From assembly GCF_006716315.1 (NCBI RefSeq), contig NZ_VFOV01000001.1, positions 2,682,501 to 2,746,500 of the forward strand: 64,000 nucleotides of DNA, in the 5' to 3' direction. The notes under the pieces were generated by a model. It was given only the letters and a program-made list of their open reading frames with translations, did not search any database and had not been told where the DNA came from. Positions within the stretch are counted from its first letter, which is position 1. Every line of letters starts with the position of its first letter. Source of the stretch: Nocardioides albertanoniae (GTDB taxonomy: Bacteria; Actinomycetota; Actinomycetes; Propionibacteriales; Nocardioidaceae). A program made the translations under genes and the position numbers. Of this stretch, positions 26,513 to 34,207 are shown in pieces.

Positions 26513-27595
26513 CTACCGGTGAGCGAGCCAACCCCGGGACTCCAGAACCGTCTTCATCTGCTCGGCGGCGTCGCTGGCCACGATCAGCTCCATGAGACCC
26601 ACCGGACGGCCGGGGTCGTGGTCGATGCGTACGTCCTCGATGTTGACGCCGCTCTCCCCCGCGTCGGCGAAGAGCCTGGCCAGGTTGCCCGGCTCGTCGG
26701 GCACGGTGACGTAGACGCTGGCCTGCGCCGTCTGCGGGCCGCCGTGCTTGCCCGGGATCGCGCGGGTGCCCGCCTGTCCCTCCTTGAGGAGCACGTCGAG
26801 GGCGGCCGCGTCGCCGTTGCCGACGGCCTCGATCATGTCGTCGAACTGGGCACGCATCTGGCCGAGCAGGTCGGTGACGGCCCGCGCGTTGCCGGCCACG
26901 ATCTGTCCGTAGAGACCAGGATCGCCGGCGGCGACACGGGTCACGTCACGCACCCCCTGACCACTGAGCCGCAGATGGCCCTCGGGTGCGACCGCGAGCC
27001 GGCCCGCGACCAGCGCGGCCATCAGGTGCGGCACATGTGAGGTGCGCGCGACCGCTTGGTCATGGTCCTCGGGCGTGAGCACGAGCGGAAGGGCGCCGCA
27101 CAGGCTGGCGAGCTCGCCCACGAGCGAGGCGGCCGTCGGGTCGGCGTCGGCGTGCGGCGTGAGCGCCCAGGGGCGACCCTCGAACAGCGTGGCGGTCGCC
27201 GCCAGCGGCCCGGAGCGCTCGCTCCCCGCCATCGGGTGGCCGCCGACGTAGCGGCCGACGTCGTCGGGACCGTGCTCGCGCACGTAGGCCAGCGGCGACG
27301 CCTTCACGCTGCCCACGTCGGTCACGAACGCAGCGGGGTTCTCGGCGAGGGCGCGAGTGATCACCTCACCCAGATGGGCCGGCGGCACCGCCACCACGAC
27401 CAGCTGCGGGGCGTCCTCAGGCGCACGGCGACGACCTGCGCCGAGCCCCGTCGCCGTGCGTACGTGGCTGGCGACCGAGTCGCTGAGGAGCACCTCGATC
27501 CCGGCCCTGGCACAGGCCAGAGCCACCGATGTCCCGAGCAGTCCGACCCCGACGATCTCGACCGGTCCGACCAGTTCTCCCCCGGTTTCCGTCAT
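26513..27595 (-). CDS. tyrA: prephenate dehydrogenase with C-terminal ACT domain
   Basis: A 360-residue protein. The NAD Rossmann motif is VGVGLLGTSVALA (about 15-27), the catalytic region has GGHPMAGSERSGP (about 139-151) with the conserved His, and TPEDHDQAVARTSHVPHLMA follows. From about 290 an ACT domain (VYVTVPDEPGNLARLFADAG) suggests feedback control by an aromatic amino acid. It makes 4-hydroxyphenylpyruvate for tyrosine synthesis. Placement just upstream of cmk is common in actinobacteria. Confidence 0.92.
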   Translation of the reverse strand: MTETGGELVGPVEIVGVGLLGTSVALACARAGIEVLLSDSVASHVRTATGLGAGRRRAPEDAPQLVVVAVPPAHLGEVITRALAENPAAFVTDVGSVKASPLAYVREHGPDDVGRYVGGHPMAGSERSGPLAATATLFEGRPWALTPHADADPTAASLVGELASLCGALPLVLTPEDHDQAVARTSHVPHLMAALVAGRLAVAPEGHLRLSGQGVRDVTRVAAGDPGLYGQIVAGNARAVTDLLGQMRAQFDDMIEAVGNGDAAALDVLLKEGQAGTRAIPGKHGGPQTAQASVYVTVPDEPGNLARLFADAGESGVNIEDVRIDHDPGRPVGLMELIVASDAAEQMKTVLESRGWLAHR

Positions 27596-27707
27596 ACGGC
27601 CAAGGCTAACGGTGCCCGGGCCCCTCCCGGGTCAGGCAGGTCACCGCTGAGACCGGGCTTTGAGCCCCGGGTCGGGGCTGGTCTGTGCACTGGTGCGGTC
27701 GGCGAGA

Positions 27708-27762
27708 AGGGTGTGCGATAGTGCGCCGCATCATCAGGCGGCGGCGTACGGTCGCACACCCT
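27708..27762 (-). terminator. long hairpin after the VOC gene; part of a repeated palindrome
   Basis: AGGGTGTGCGA (27708-27718) pairs perfectly with TCGCACACCCT (27752-27762), and inside it CGCCGC (27724-27729) pairs with GCGGCG (27738-27743). It lies 10 bp beyond the VOC stop at 27772 and may terminate that unit. Its left arm with flank (27701-27724) recurs at 29007-29030. Confidence 0.6.
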
Positions 27763-27771
27763 GCCGCTCGC

Positions 27772-28155
27772 TCAGGACGGCTGGTAGCTCCCGAACGACC
27801 AGGAGTTGCCCTCCGGGTCGGTCACGGTGCCGCCCCGGCCGCCGTAGTCCTGGTCGACCATCGCCCGCTCGACGCGCGCGCCGGCGGCGACCGCCTTGTC
27901 GAAGACGGCATCAGGGTCCTCGGCGACGAGATAGGCGGAGGAGCCGCCCGTGGACTTGATGCCGCCGCCCTCGCGCGCCTGGCCGAACATCAGCCCTCCA
28001 CCCGCCGGCCAGAGCCACTCGGCGTGCACCACGACGCCGGCGTCACGGTAGGTGGCATGCTCGACGAACCCGATCGCGCTCAGCCACGTCATCATCGCCT
28101 CGGCGTCGCGGAACGCCATCGACTGCCAGTACTTGATCTTCCCTGCTTCATCCAT
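27772..28155 (-). CDS. VOC-superfamily protein, PhnB/bleomycin-resistance-like
   Basis: A 127-residue single-domain VOC protein starting at ATG 28155 (MDEAGKIKYWQSMAF). It has the pseudo-symmetric pattern of this fold: RDAEAMMTWLSAIGFVEHA, AYLVAEDPDAVFDKAVAAGA and VTDPEGNSWSFGSY at the C-terminus. No standard metal triad can be assigned. It is 16 bp downstream of the AraC-type gene and so is probably its co-transcribed partner; related small proteins bind toxic ligands or act on aminoalkyl compounds. Confidence 0.78.
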   Translation of the reverse strand: MDEAGKIKYWQSMAFRDAEAMMTWLSAIGFVEHATYRDAGVVVHAEWLWPAGGGLMFGQAREGGGIKSTGGSSAYLVAEDPDAVFDKAVAAGARVERAMVDQDYGGRGGTVTDPEGNSWSFGSYQPS

Positions 28156-28171
28156 GCCCCGAGTAGACCGC

Positions 28172-28954
28172 TCATCGGTCGGCGAGGTCTTGAACGAATG
28201 GGAACTCCTCCCGCAGCCACGTCGTCGGCGCACAACCGGCGAACTCCTGCCACTCGCGGGTCAGGTGCGCCTGATCGGCGTAGCCGCACGCTGTCGCCGC
28301 CTGCGCCAACGGCATCCTTCCCACCATGCCTCGAGACCGGTCGAAGCGCGCCAGCCGCTGGAACTGCTTCGGCGCCACCCCGGTCTCGGCCCGCACCAGG
28401 TCGCTGATCCGCCGCCGGCTGTAGCCCACCTCGTCGGCGACCTGCTGCACCCCCGCTCCCCCGGTCAGCAGCGCCAGCGCCCGGCCTACCTCCGCTCGTG
28501 GAGACGGTTCACCGTGGCGCGCCAGCGCACCGATCAGCGTCGTGGCGACAAGGTCGGCCCACTGCCGCGGATCGGTCTCGGCAAGCCGCTCCGGAAGATG
28601 CCGTACGCCGCCTGGTGGCGTGACCTCGTCGAGCGCCAGAAGCTCCCCCTGCCAGGCCGCAGCCGGCATCGCGAACAGCGCCCGGACCCCGGCAGCCGTC
28701 AGCGCCAGCTGGACACCGCGCTGGCTTCCGCTGTGATGGATCCTCGCCGGTCGGGTGTGCAACCCGGAGACCAGCGACCACGCCGACACCGGTTCGGTGC
28801 CGCTCCCCCACGACGTCGTCAACGGCTCGTCGACCGGCAGCACGAACGTGGTCCCGGTCGACGGCATCCCCCGGTGGACTCCGGGCGCGCCGAAGTCCAC
28901 GTCGTAGGCGACCAGGGACGTGACATAGGGCCGCAGCACAGCCGGCACGGTCAT
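28172..28954 (-). CDS. AraC-family transcriptional regulator
   Basis: A 260-residue protein from ATG 28954 (MTVPAVLRPYVTSLVAYD); the longer open frame upstream translates an intergenic repeat and is rejected. The C-terminal double helix-turn-helix is clear: ALALLTGGAGVQQVADEVGY, SRRRISDLVRAETGVAPKQF and LAQAATACGYADQAHLTREW, followed by FAGCAPTTWL. The N-terminal ~150 residues are a probable ligand domain (GTTFVLPVDEPL). It should activate itself and the VOC gene. Confidence 0.87.
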   Translation of the reverse strand: MTVPAVLRPYVTSLVAYDVDFGAPGVHRGMPSTGTTFVLPVDEPLTTSWGSGTEPVSAWSLVSGLHTRPARIHHSGSQRGVQLALTAAGVRALFAMPAAAWQGELLALDEVTPPGGVRHLPERLAETDPRQWADLVATTLIGALARHGEPSPRAEVGRALALLTGGAGVQQVADEVGYSRRRISDLVRAETGVAPKQFQRLARFDRSRGMVGRMPLAQAATACGYADQAHLTREWQEFAGCAPTTWLREEFPFVQDLADR

Positions 28955-29120
28955 GTCTTCGATCGTGCCATGAGCGGTGCGGGTTGTGCATGCACTATCG
29001 CCTTTCGCGAGGAAGGTGTGCGATAGCGCGTTGTGGTGTTGTGGGGTTTGGTGCTCTTGGGGTGTTGGTTCGCGGCTGGTCGATCGCGGGTGGTTGATGG
29101 CCGCCGACCCGTTCTTCACG

Positions 29121-29253
29121 GTCTTCTCGATCTGGTCCGGCGTCAAGGACGCCCTCCGGGCGCCGGCTACGCCGGCCGCTATCGCGGTCCTGGACTCCGG
29201 ACCAGATCGAGAAAAGATTTGGCTGGTTATCGGGGCGGCGGCAGGGGTGTGGC
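29121..29253 (+). repeat. 133-bp repeat, copy A (left of the HNH gene)
   Basis: Inverted relative to copy B at 30779-30912. Outer blocks agree closely (TTCTCGATCTGGTCCGGCGT versus the same with GCCCGG on the opposite strand; CAAGGACG; GGCGCCGGC/GCCGCCGGC; GTCCTGGACTCCGG; AGATCGAGAAAAGATTTGGC; ATCGGGGCGGCGG). Each copy is itself a palindrome: TCTCGATCTGGTCCGG (29124-29140) faces CCGGACCAGATCGAGA (29198-29212). Confidence 0.8.
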
Positions 29254-29346
29254 GCGAGATTTTTGGGTTGGGTACGGGGTTGAGAGCCGGGGCGAGGCCC
29301 CTAGCCTGCTGGGTTTGGTTGGCGGGGACTGTGACAGAGGGTCTGA

Positions 29347-29367
29347 CCTTGTGAAGGATTCACAAGG
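29347..29367 (-). terminator. hairpin after the HNH gene
   Basis: CCTTGTGAA (29347-29355) and TTCACAAGG (29359-29367) form a perfect 9-bp stem with a 3-nt loop, 24 bp beyond the stop of the minus-strand HNH gene. There is no T tract. Confidence 0.55.
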
Positions 29368-29390
29368 GTCGAGGCGGTGCCAGGTCGGCA

Positions 29391-30653
29391 TCAGGTTCTA
29401 CGAGTGAACCTGATCTGTCCATCCAGGAGCCGCTCATGCCCATAGCCGGGGTCATGGATCCGTCGATGGTCGCTCGGGCACAACAGGACCATGTTGGCCA
29501 GGTCGGTCTTTCCGCCTTCGGACCAAGGTTTGAGGTGATGGGCCTCGGTCCACGCGGCTGGGGCGTCGCAGCCTTCGGCCTGGCAGCACTTGTCTCGAAG
29601 CCGTAGCGCTTTGTGTTGGATCGGGTGCGCCAACCTGGCCGTTCGACCGAGGTCGAGGACCTCGGAGTCGGTGCCCAACACCACCGGAACCAGGTCCGCA
29701 TTGCACGCCATCCGACGAGCCTCCGCAGCGCTGACCTGGTTACCATCGAAACCGAGTGCAGCGGTGCCGAGGTCCTTACGGAGGTCCTCAAGGCTCATCG
29801 TGACGAACACCGTGGTCGCGTGCCCGCCGTGCCTGGGAAGCAGGTCGACGTCGTAGGTCTCGACCACGCGGGCGAAAGCCTGGCCTAGCAGCCGCTCGTA
29901 GGAGACCTTGCGGCCCTTGTCCTCGGCCGACCACTTCCTCGGCTGCGCCAACGAGTCCAGCATCGTGCGTAGACGCACCCCGACCGCACGCGAGACACGG
30001 GCATGGATGTCGACAGTGCCGTCGCCGTTGTCTCGTGAGGAGTAGAACGTACGCCGCTGAGCGTGCTCCTCCTCCCGCTGCAACGCCTTCGCCTCGGCGG
30101 CCTCGAAACGTTCCGGGTCGATCTCAGCCAGGATCCGCTTCCCGACGATCCGCAGCTCGTTCGCAGTCAACCGGGACGCGTGATCGACCAACAACTTCTC
30201 CGCGAGCACCAGATCTTCGGCGCTCGCGGCAGGGTCGGTCTCGATCGCATCGAGCGCATTGGTGATCACCCGGGCTTTGTCCTGGGACACCACGCCATCG
30301 GCCAGCCCGGCGGCCACGAGGTCGTACTTCGCGACCGCGCCGGCCAGCTTCACCCGCGCCCGACCCACACCCCGATCAACCAGAAGCTCGGTACGGATCC
30401 AACCCGAGGCATCCTTCGCACCGGTCTCCTCGGCGATGTCACCAGCGGTGGCGAGCACCCGAAGCTCGAGCGCAGCCTGCTGTGCCTTGAGGGTCTCGAG
30501 CCGTGCGAGGACGTCTTTCTTCTGGCTGGTTCGCCAGTACGCGGGGTCCATCGCAAGCAGCTCGCCCAGAGCAGTTTCGATGCCAGCAAGAGCAGCCGCA
30601 ACAGGCTCACGAGGGCTGGTGCCCCAGTGGTCGACGTGGTTCTCGACGCTCAT
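29391..30653 (-). CDS. DUF222 / 13E12-family HNH endonuclease-like protein
   Basis: A 420-residue protein from ATG 30653 (MSVENHVDHWGTSP). The N-terminal two thirds is the DUF222 (13E12 repeat family) domain, with LRVLATAGDIAEETGAKDAS and LVDRGVGRARVKLAGAV. The C-terminus is an HNH nuclease: CCQAEGCDAP (zinc Cys pair), WTEAHHLKPWSEGGKTDLAN, then LLCPSDHRRIHD, so the His, Asn and His of the motif are present. Members are multi-copy in many actinobacteria, and the M. tuberculosis 13E12 copies lie in repeat elements. Here inverted 133-bp repeats bracket the gene. M. tuberculosis also has a 13E12 gene next to its xerD-like gene, but the role is unknown. Confidence 0.85.
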   Translation of the reverse strand: MSVENHVDHWGTSPREPVAAALAGIETALGELLAMDPAYWRTSQKKDVLARLETLKAQQAALELRVLATAGDIAEETGAKDASGWIRTELLVDRGVGRARVKLAGAVAKYDLVAAGLADGVVSQDKARVITNALDAIETDPAASAEDLVLAEKLLVDHASRLTANELRIVGKRILAEIDPERFEAAEAKALQREEEHAQRRTFYSSRDNGDGTVDIHARVSRAVGVRLRTMLDSLAQPRKWSAEDKGRKVSYERLLGQAFARVVETYDVDLLPRHGGHATTVFVTMSLEDLRKDLGTAALGFDGNQVSAAEARRMACNADLVPVVLGTDSEVLDLGRTARLAHPIQHKALRLRDKCCQAEGCDAPAAWTEAHHLKPWSEGGKTDLANMVLLCPSDHRRIHDPGYGHERLLDGQIRFTRRT

Positions 30654-30998
30654 CGCTGACCCCCTCTCAAGGTGCCCGTCGTATACCCTGATTTTACTCT
30701 TTACCGACCAGTAGATCCACCAATTTCCGCAGGTCAAACTGCTTTTTTGCGGCAGCGAAGCAGCACTCGCTCCTCCCGGCCACACCCTGGCCGCCGCCCC
30801 GATAATCAGCCAAATCTTTTCTCGATCTGGCCCGGAGTCCAGGACCACCGAAGGTGGCCGGCGAAGCCGGCGGCCGCAGGCCGTCCTTGACGCCGGGCCA
30901 GATCGAGAAGACCCTTCAGGAAAGGGTCGGCGGCCCCACACCCCCAACGAAGCAACAGAAGCCAACCCGCCCACCAGCCCCGCAACTACCCTTCCCCC
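30654..30998. other. 345-bp intergenic region with repeat copy B, no gene
   Basis: It contains the promoter side of the HNH gene, which is AT-richer (for example TTTTTTGC near 30744), and copy B of the 133-bp repeat at 30779-30912. The open frames through it are repeat translations. Confidence 0.65.
30779..30912 (-). repeat. 133-bp repeat, copy B (right of the HNH gene)
   Basis: The reverse complement of this stretch matches copy A (29121-29253) over its whole length, with differences concentrated in the central loop near 30848-30885. The pair brackets the HNH gene with about 138 bp between the left copy and the stop and about 125 bp between the start codon and the right copy. Confidence 0.8.
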
Positions 30999-31433
30999 AT
31001 GACCACCATCTCGATCGCCCTTCCGACCGCGGACCGAAAACGCGCCCACGCGTTCTACCGCGACGGACTCGACTTACCGACCCCGGGAGAGCCCTACCAC
31101 GACGGCGTGCCAGAGCCGCTCGTCGTCACCGCTCCGGGCGGCGCGGAGGTCATGTTCATCCCGGCAGGCGGTTTCGGCTGGGTCTCCGGGGTCGACGAGG
31201 CCGACCAGGGCCGTGGCGAGTGTCTGCTGAGCATCACGCTGCCCGACCCCGACGCGGTCCGGTCCAAGGCCGAGCGCGCCGCCCAGGCAGGTGGCACGAT
31301 CATCGTCGCGGCCGAGGAGGCCTCGTGGGGATTCCGAGCAGTCGTCGCCGACCCCGACGGGCATCGCTGGCAGCTCATCGCCGATCCCGCCTACGGCGAC
31401 CCTGAGCAGCCGTACACGCCGGCTGAGTCCTGA
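30999..31433 (+). CDS. VOC-superfamily (glyoxalase-like) protein
   Basis: A 144-residue VOC protein beginning MTTISIALPTADRKRAHAFY. Further fold markers are GLDLPTPGEPYHDGVPEPLV, LLSITLPDPDAVRSKAERAA and RAVVADPDGHRWQLIADPAY, with His in DPDGHRW at the place of a metal or ligand residue. There is no Shine-Dalgarno of note in the 20 bp upstream. It converges on rluB with a 12-bp gap. The substrate is unknown. Confidence 0.8.
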   Translation: MTTISIALPTADRKRAHAFYRDGLDLPTPGEPYHDGVPEPLVVTAPGGAEVMFIPAGGFGWVSGVDEADQGRGECLLSITLPDPDAVRSKAERAAQAGGTIIVAAEEASWGFRAVVADPDGHRWQLIADPAYGDPEQPYTPAES

Positions 31434-31445
31434 CCGAGCGCAGTC

Positions 31446-32225
31446 TCAGAGCTCGGTGTTGTCCAACAGCTCGCCGAGCTCGACGCGCGAGAGGTCGCGG
31501 ATGTCCCCGGGCCGCATGGCGCCGAGGCGCACCGGCCCGATCCGCGTGCGAGTCAGGCGAGTGACAGGGTGACCGACGTGATCCAGCAGACGGCGCACGA
31601 TGCGGTTGCGTCCTTCGTGGATGACCAGCTCGACGATCGACTTGTCCTTGCGAGTCTCCATGATCTTGGCCTTCGTGACCGTGACCGGACCGTCTTCGAG
31701 GGTGACCCCGGCGAGGAGCCGCTTGCGCACGTTGGGGAAGACCTGGCCCTCGACCTCGGCGACGTAGGTCTTGTCGACCTCGTAGCTGGGATGAGCCAGA
31801 CGGTGTGCGAAGTCGCCGTCGTTGGTGAGGATGATCAGGCCCTCGGTGTCGGTGTCGAGCCGGCCGACGTGGAAGAGGCGCTCCGGCCGGTCGGCGACCA
31901 GGTCGGAGAGGTTGCGGCGACCCTCGGGGTCGCTCATCGTGGAGACGACGCCGCGCGGCTTGTTGAGGGCCAGGTAGACCTTGCCCGAGATCGGCGGGAG
32001 CCGCTTGCCCTCGACGCGTACGACATCCTTGGTGGGGTCGACCTTGGTGCCCAAGCGGGTGATGACCTCGCCGTTGACCTCGACCTGCCCGTTGAGCATC
32101 AGCACCTCGCTCCCCCGTCGGGAGGCGAGGCCGGCCAGGGCCAGCAGCTTCTGCAGCCGGATCAGGCCCTCGTCGTCCAACGGCAGGTCGGCACGCTGTG
32201 CGTCTTCTTCGGGAACCTCGCTCAC
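31446..32225 (-). CDS. rluB: 23S rRNA pseudouridine synthase, RluB/RsuA family
   Basis: A 259-residue protein with an N-terminal S4 domain (IRLQKLLALAGLASRRGSEV, about 21-40) and the RsuA/RluB catalytic domain. The catalytic Asp is in HVGRLDTDTEGLIILTNDGD (about 115-134), with EKTY-like VDKTYVAEVEG and EGRNRIVRRLLDHVGHPV. It isomerises a uridine in 23S rRNA (the E. coli RluB site is U2605; transfer to this protein is inferred). It overlaps the scpB stop by 4 bp, as in the Rv1709-Rv1711 order. Confidence 0.92.
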   Translation of the reverse strand: MSEVPEEDAQRADLPLDDEGLIRLQKLLALAGLASRRGSEVLMLNGQVEVNGEVITRLGTKVDPTKDVVRVEGKRLPPISGKVYLALNKPRGVVSTMSDPEGRRNLSDLVADRPERLFHVGRLDTDTEGLIILTNDGDFAHRLAHPSYEVDKTYVAEVEGQVFPNVRKRLLAGVTLEDGPVTVTKAKIMETRKDKSIVELVIHEGRNRIVRRLLDHVGHPVTRLTRTRIGPVRLGAMRPGDIRDLSRVELGELLDNTEL

Positions 32226-32905
32226 GACAGCGATTCTCCCCCATCCGCGGAGGCATCCCCATTCGAGGCAGGCTCCTCCGGCTGGGCGGCCAGAGCCTTC
32301 TCGCTGACCTGCTCGGTCAGCTCTTCCTCCATGTCGGCCAGATCGGGGAGGTAGGGCGCCAGGTCGGGCAGCTCTCCCAGGTCGGTGATGCCGATCCGCT
32401 CGAGGAAGTAGCCGGTGGTGCGGTAGAGGTTGGCGCCGGTCTCGTGGTCTTGGCCCGCCTCCTCGACCAGTCCGCGGGTCAGCAGGGTGCGCATCACGCC
32501 GTCGACGTTGACGCCGCGGATCGCGGAGACGCGCGCCCGCGAGACGGGCTGCTTGTAGGCGACCACCGCGAGGGTCTCCAGCGCGGCCTGGGTCAGCCTG
32601 GCCTGCTGGCCCTCGAGCACGAAGCCCTCGACCACGCTGGCGTACTCCTCACGGGTGTAGAAGCGCCAACCGCCGGCGACGTTGCGCAGGTCGAAGCCGC
32701 GGCCCTGCTCGGTGTAGTCGGCTGCCAGGCCCTCGAGCGCCGCGATCACCTCGGCGGTGGGGTAGCCGACGGCCGAAGCCAGCGACTCCGCCGCCAGGGG
32801 CTCGTCGGCGACCATCAGCACCGCTTCGAGCGCCGGGCGCAGGTCGGTGAACGGGATCGCCAGGGTCTCCTCGGCGGTGGTCGAATCCGTCGAGACCTCA
32901 GTCAT
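32222..32905 (-). CDS. scpB: segregation and condensation protein B
   Basis: A 227-residue protein from ATG 32905; its start lies 8 bp inside the end of scpA. It has the two winged-helix modules of ScpB: PALEAVLMVADEPLAAESLA at the start and LTQAALETLAVVAYKQPVSR (about 107-126) with IRGVNVDGVMRTLLTRGLV. The last ~35 residues are acidic/Ala-rich and probably disordered. It binds ScpA and, as the kleisin complex with SMC, helps compact and segregate the chromosome. Confidence 0.93.
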   Translation of the reverse strand: MTEVSTDSTTAEETLAIPFTDLRPALEAVLMVADEPLAAESLASAVGYPTAEVIAALEGLAADYTEQGRGFDLRNVAGGWRFYTREEYASVVEGFVLEGQQARLTQAALETLAVVAYKQPVSRARVSAIRGVNVDGVMRTLLTRGLVEEAGQDHETGANLYRTTGYFLERIGITDLGELPDLAPYLPDLADMEEELTEQVSEKALAAQPEEPASNGDASADGGESLS

Positions 32906-33845
32906 CTTCGCTCTTCTCCTCGTCGTCAGCGTCGTCAGCGTCGTCAGCAACCTCGGGCGCGGCGGCGTCCTGCGCCGGCGGCTGCCCCTCGAACTCGTCC
33001 TGGATCAGGTCGTCGACATCGAGAGCCTCCTCGCCGGTCCACCGTACGGTCAGCTCGCCGAGCGCGGTGACCTGGTCGAAGGCGACGGCCCCCTCACGGA
33101 AGAGCTCCAGGAGCGAGAGGAACCGAGCGACGGTCGTCAGGGTGTCGGGCGAGTCGGCGCACAGCCCCCGGAACGTCACCTGACCACCCGAGCGCAGCCG
33201 CTCGATGACCAGCGCCGCCTGCTCCTTGACCGAGACCTTGGAGCCGTGGATGTGGGCGAGCCCGATCTCGGGCGGGGCGGGCTTCGGCGCCATCGCCGTC
33301 GCGGCCAACTGCGCGAACTGCTCGAGCCCGATGCCGATGAGCACCTCGGGCAACAGGCCGGCGTAGCGCGGTTCGAGCTGCACCGAGCGCGGGTGGCGCT
33401 TGGACTCCTTGGCGAGCCGCTCGCCGAACACCGCAGCCACCTGCTTGAACGCCTTGTACTGCAGCAGCCGGGCGAAGAGCAGGTCACGCGCCTCGAGCAG
33501 CGCGAGATCCTCTTCGTCCTCGACGTCGCCCTGCGGCAGCAGGCGCGCGGCCTTCAGGTCGAGCAGCGTGCTGGCCACGAGCAGGAAGTTGGAGGTCTGC
33601 TCGAGGTCCCAGGCGCCTTCACCGCTGTCGGCGGCGCCCTTCTTGACGTAGGCGATGAACTCGTCGGTGACCGTGGCCAGCGAGACCTCGGTGATGTCGA
33701 GCTTGTGCTTGGCGATCAGGCTCAGCAGCAGGTCGAAAGGACCCTCGAAGTTCTCCAGCCGCACCGCGAACGCGCCGGTGCCGCTGGGCTCCTGCTCCCC
33801 CGCCTCGGCGGAGGTCTGCGTCATCTCGGTGACCGTCGCCGTCAT
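32898..33845 (-). CDS. scpA: segregation and condensation protein A (kleisin)
   Basis: A 315-residue kleisin. The N-terminal SMC-binding signature is AVRLENFEGPFDLLLSLIAK (about 27-46), followed by HKLDITEVSLATVTDEF, and the middle has NFLLVASTLLDLKAARLLP. The C-terminal winged helix (GQVTFRGLCADSPDTLTTVA) contacts the other SMC head. The tail from about 285 is acidic (DDADDADDEEKSEDD). It overlaps its upstream neighbour by 4 bp and scpB by 8 bp, so parA, the RHH-like gene, scpA, scpB and rluB form one unit. Confidence 0.93.
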   Translation of the reverse strand: MTATVTEMTQTSAEAGEQEPSGTGAFAVRLENFEGPFDLLLSLIAKHKLDITEVSLATVTDEFIAYVKKGAADSGEGAWDLEQTSNFLLVASTLLDLKAARLLPQGDVEDEEDLALLEARDLLFARLLQYKAFKQVAAVFGERLAKESKRHPRSVQLEPRYAGLLPEVLIGIGLEQFAQLAATAMAPKPAPPEIGLAHIHGSKVSVKEQAALVIERLRSGGQVTFRGLCADSPDTLTTVARFLSLLELFREGAVAFDQVTALGELTVRWTGEEALDVDDLIQDEFEGQPPAQDAAAPEVADDADDADDEEKSEDD

Positions 33846-34207
33846 TCGCCGAGCCGGTGCACGAGGGCGCTGTCGCCTTCGTACTCCTCGAGGTCGGCCA
33901 GCACGATCGCGAGCGCCTCGCGCACCAGTCGGCCGCGATCGACCGCGATGCCGTGCTTGGCCCGCAGGCTCAGTCGCGCGTGCTCGAGGTCGAGGAGCTC
34001 ACCGGAGGTGATGTAGACCGTCATCTTCTCGTCGTGACGTACGCGGCCGCTGGACCGCTTCTTGCCGGTCTGCGCGTCGTCGGGCTCGGGCACGGCATGG
34101 ACCGGGCGAGCCTTCGCCTCGCCGGCGGACGCCGCAGGCGCAGCCCCGTCGGACGTACGCCGGAAGAGGTCGTCGGCGGCAGGCACCCTCACACGCCGAG
34201 TTGCCAT
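33842..34207 (-). CDS. small conserved protein, possible RHH-type partner of ParA
   Basis: A 121-residue protein. The N-terminal half is disordered and Ala/Arg-rich; the C-terminal ~60 residues (KMTVYITSGELLDLEHARLS, then HGIAVDRGRLVREALAIVLA) fit a ribbon-helix-helix layout: a short strand, a helix, and a second helix with GRLVREAL. It starts inside the parA 3' end (19-bp overlap) and overlaps scpA by 4 bp. Small DNA-binding partners are usual beside ParA ATPases, which supports but does not prove a role in recruiting ParA to DNA. Confidence 0.7.
   Translation of the reverse strand: MATRRVRVPAADDLFRRTSDGAAPAASAGEAKARPVHAVPEPDDAQTGKKRSSGRVRHDEKMTVYITSGELLDLEHARLSLRAKHGIAVDRGRLVREALAIVLADLEEYEGDSALVHRLGE

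Larger units (their letters stand above)
28955..29390. other. 436-bp intergenic region with repeats, no gene
   Basis: It holds a palindrome at 28992-29029 that shares GGTGTGCGATAG with 27710-27720, copy A of a 133-bp repeat (29121-29253) and a hairpin at 29347-29367. The open frames across it are repeat translations and look non-coding. Confidence 0.7.

Noticed and set aside
28172..29146. A longer AraC-type protein from 29146
   Set aside because: The extra 64 residues translate the intergenic repeat (PDQIEKTV segment) and are not protein-like; the ATG at 28954 gives the usual family length.
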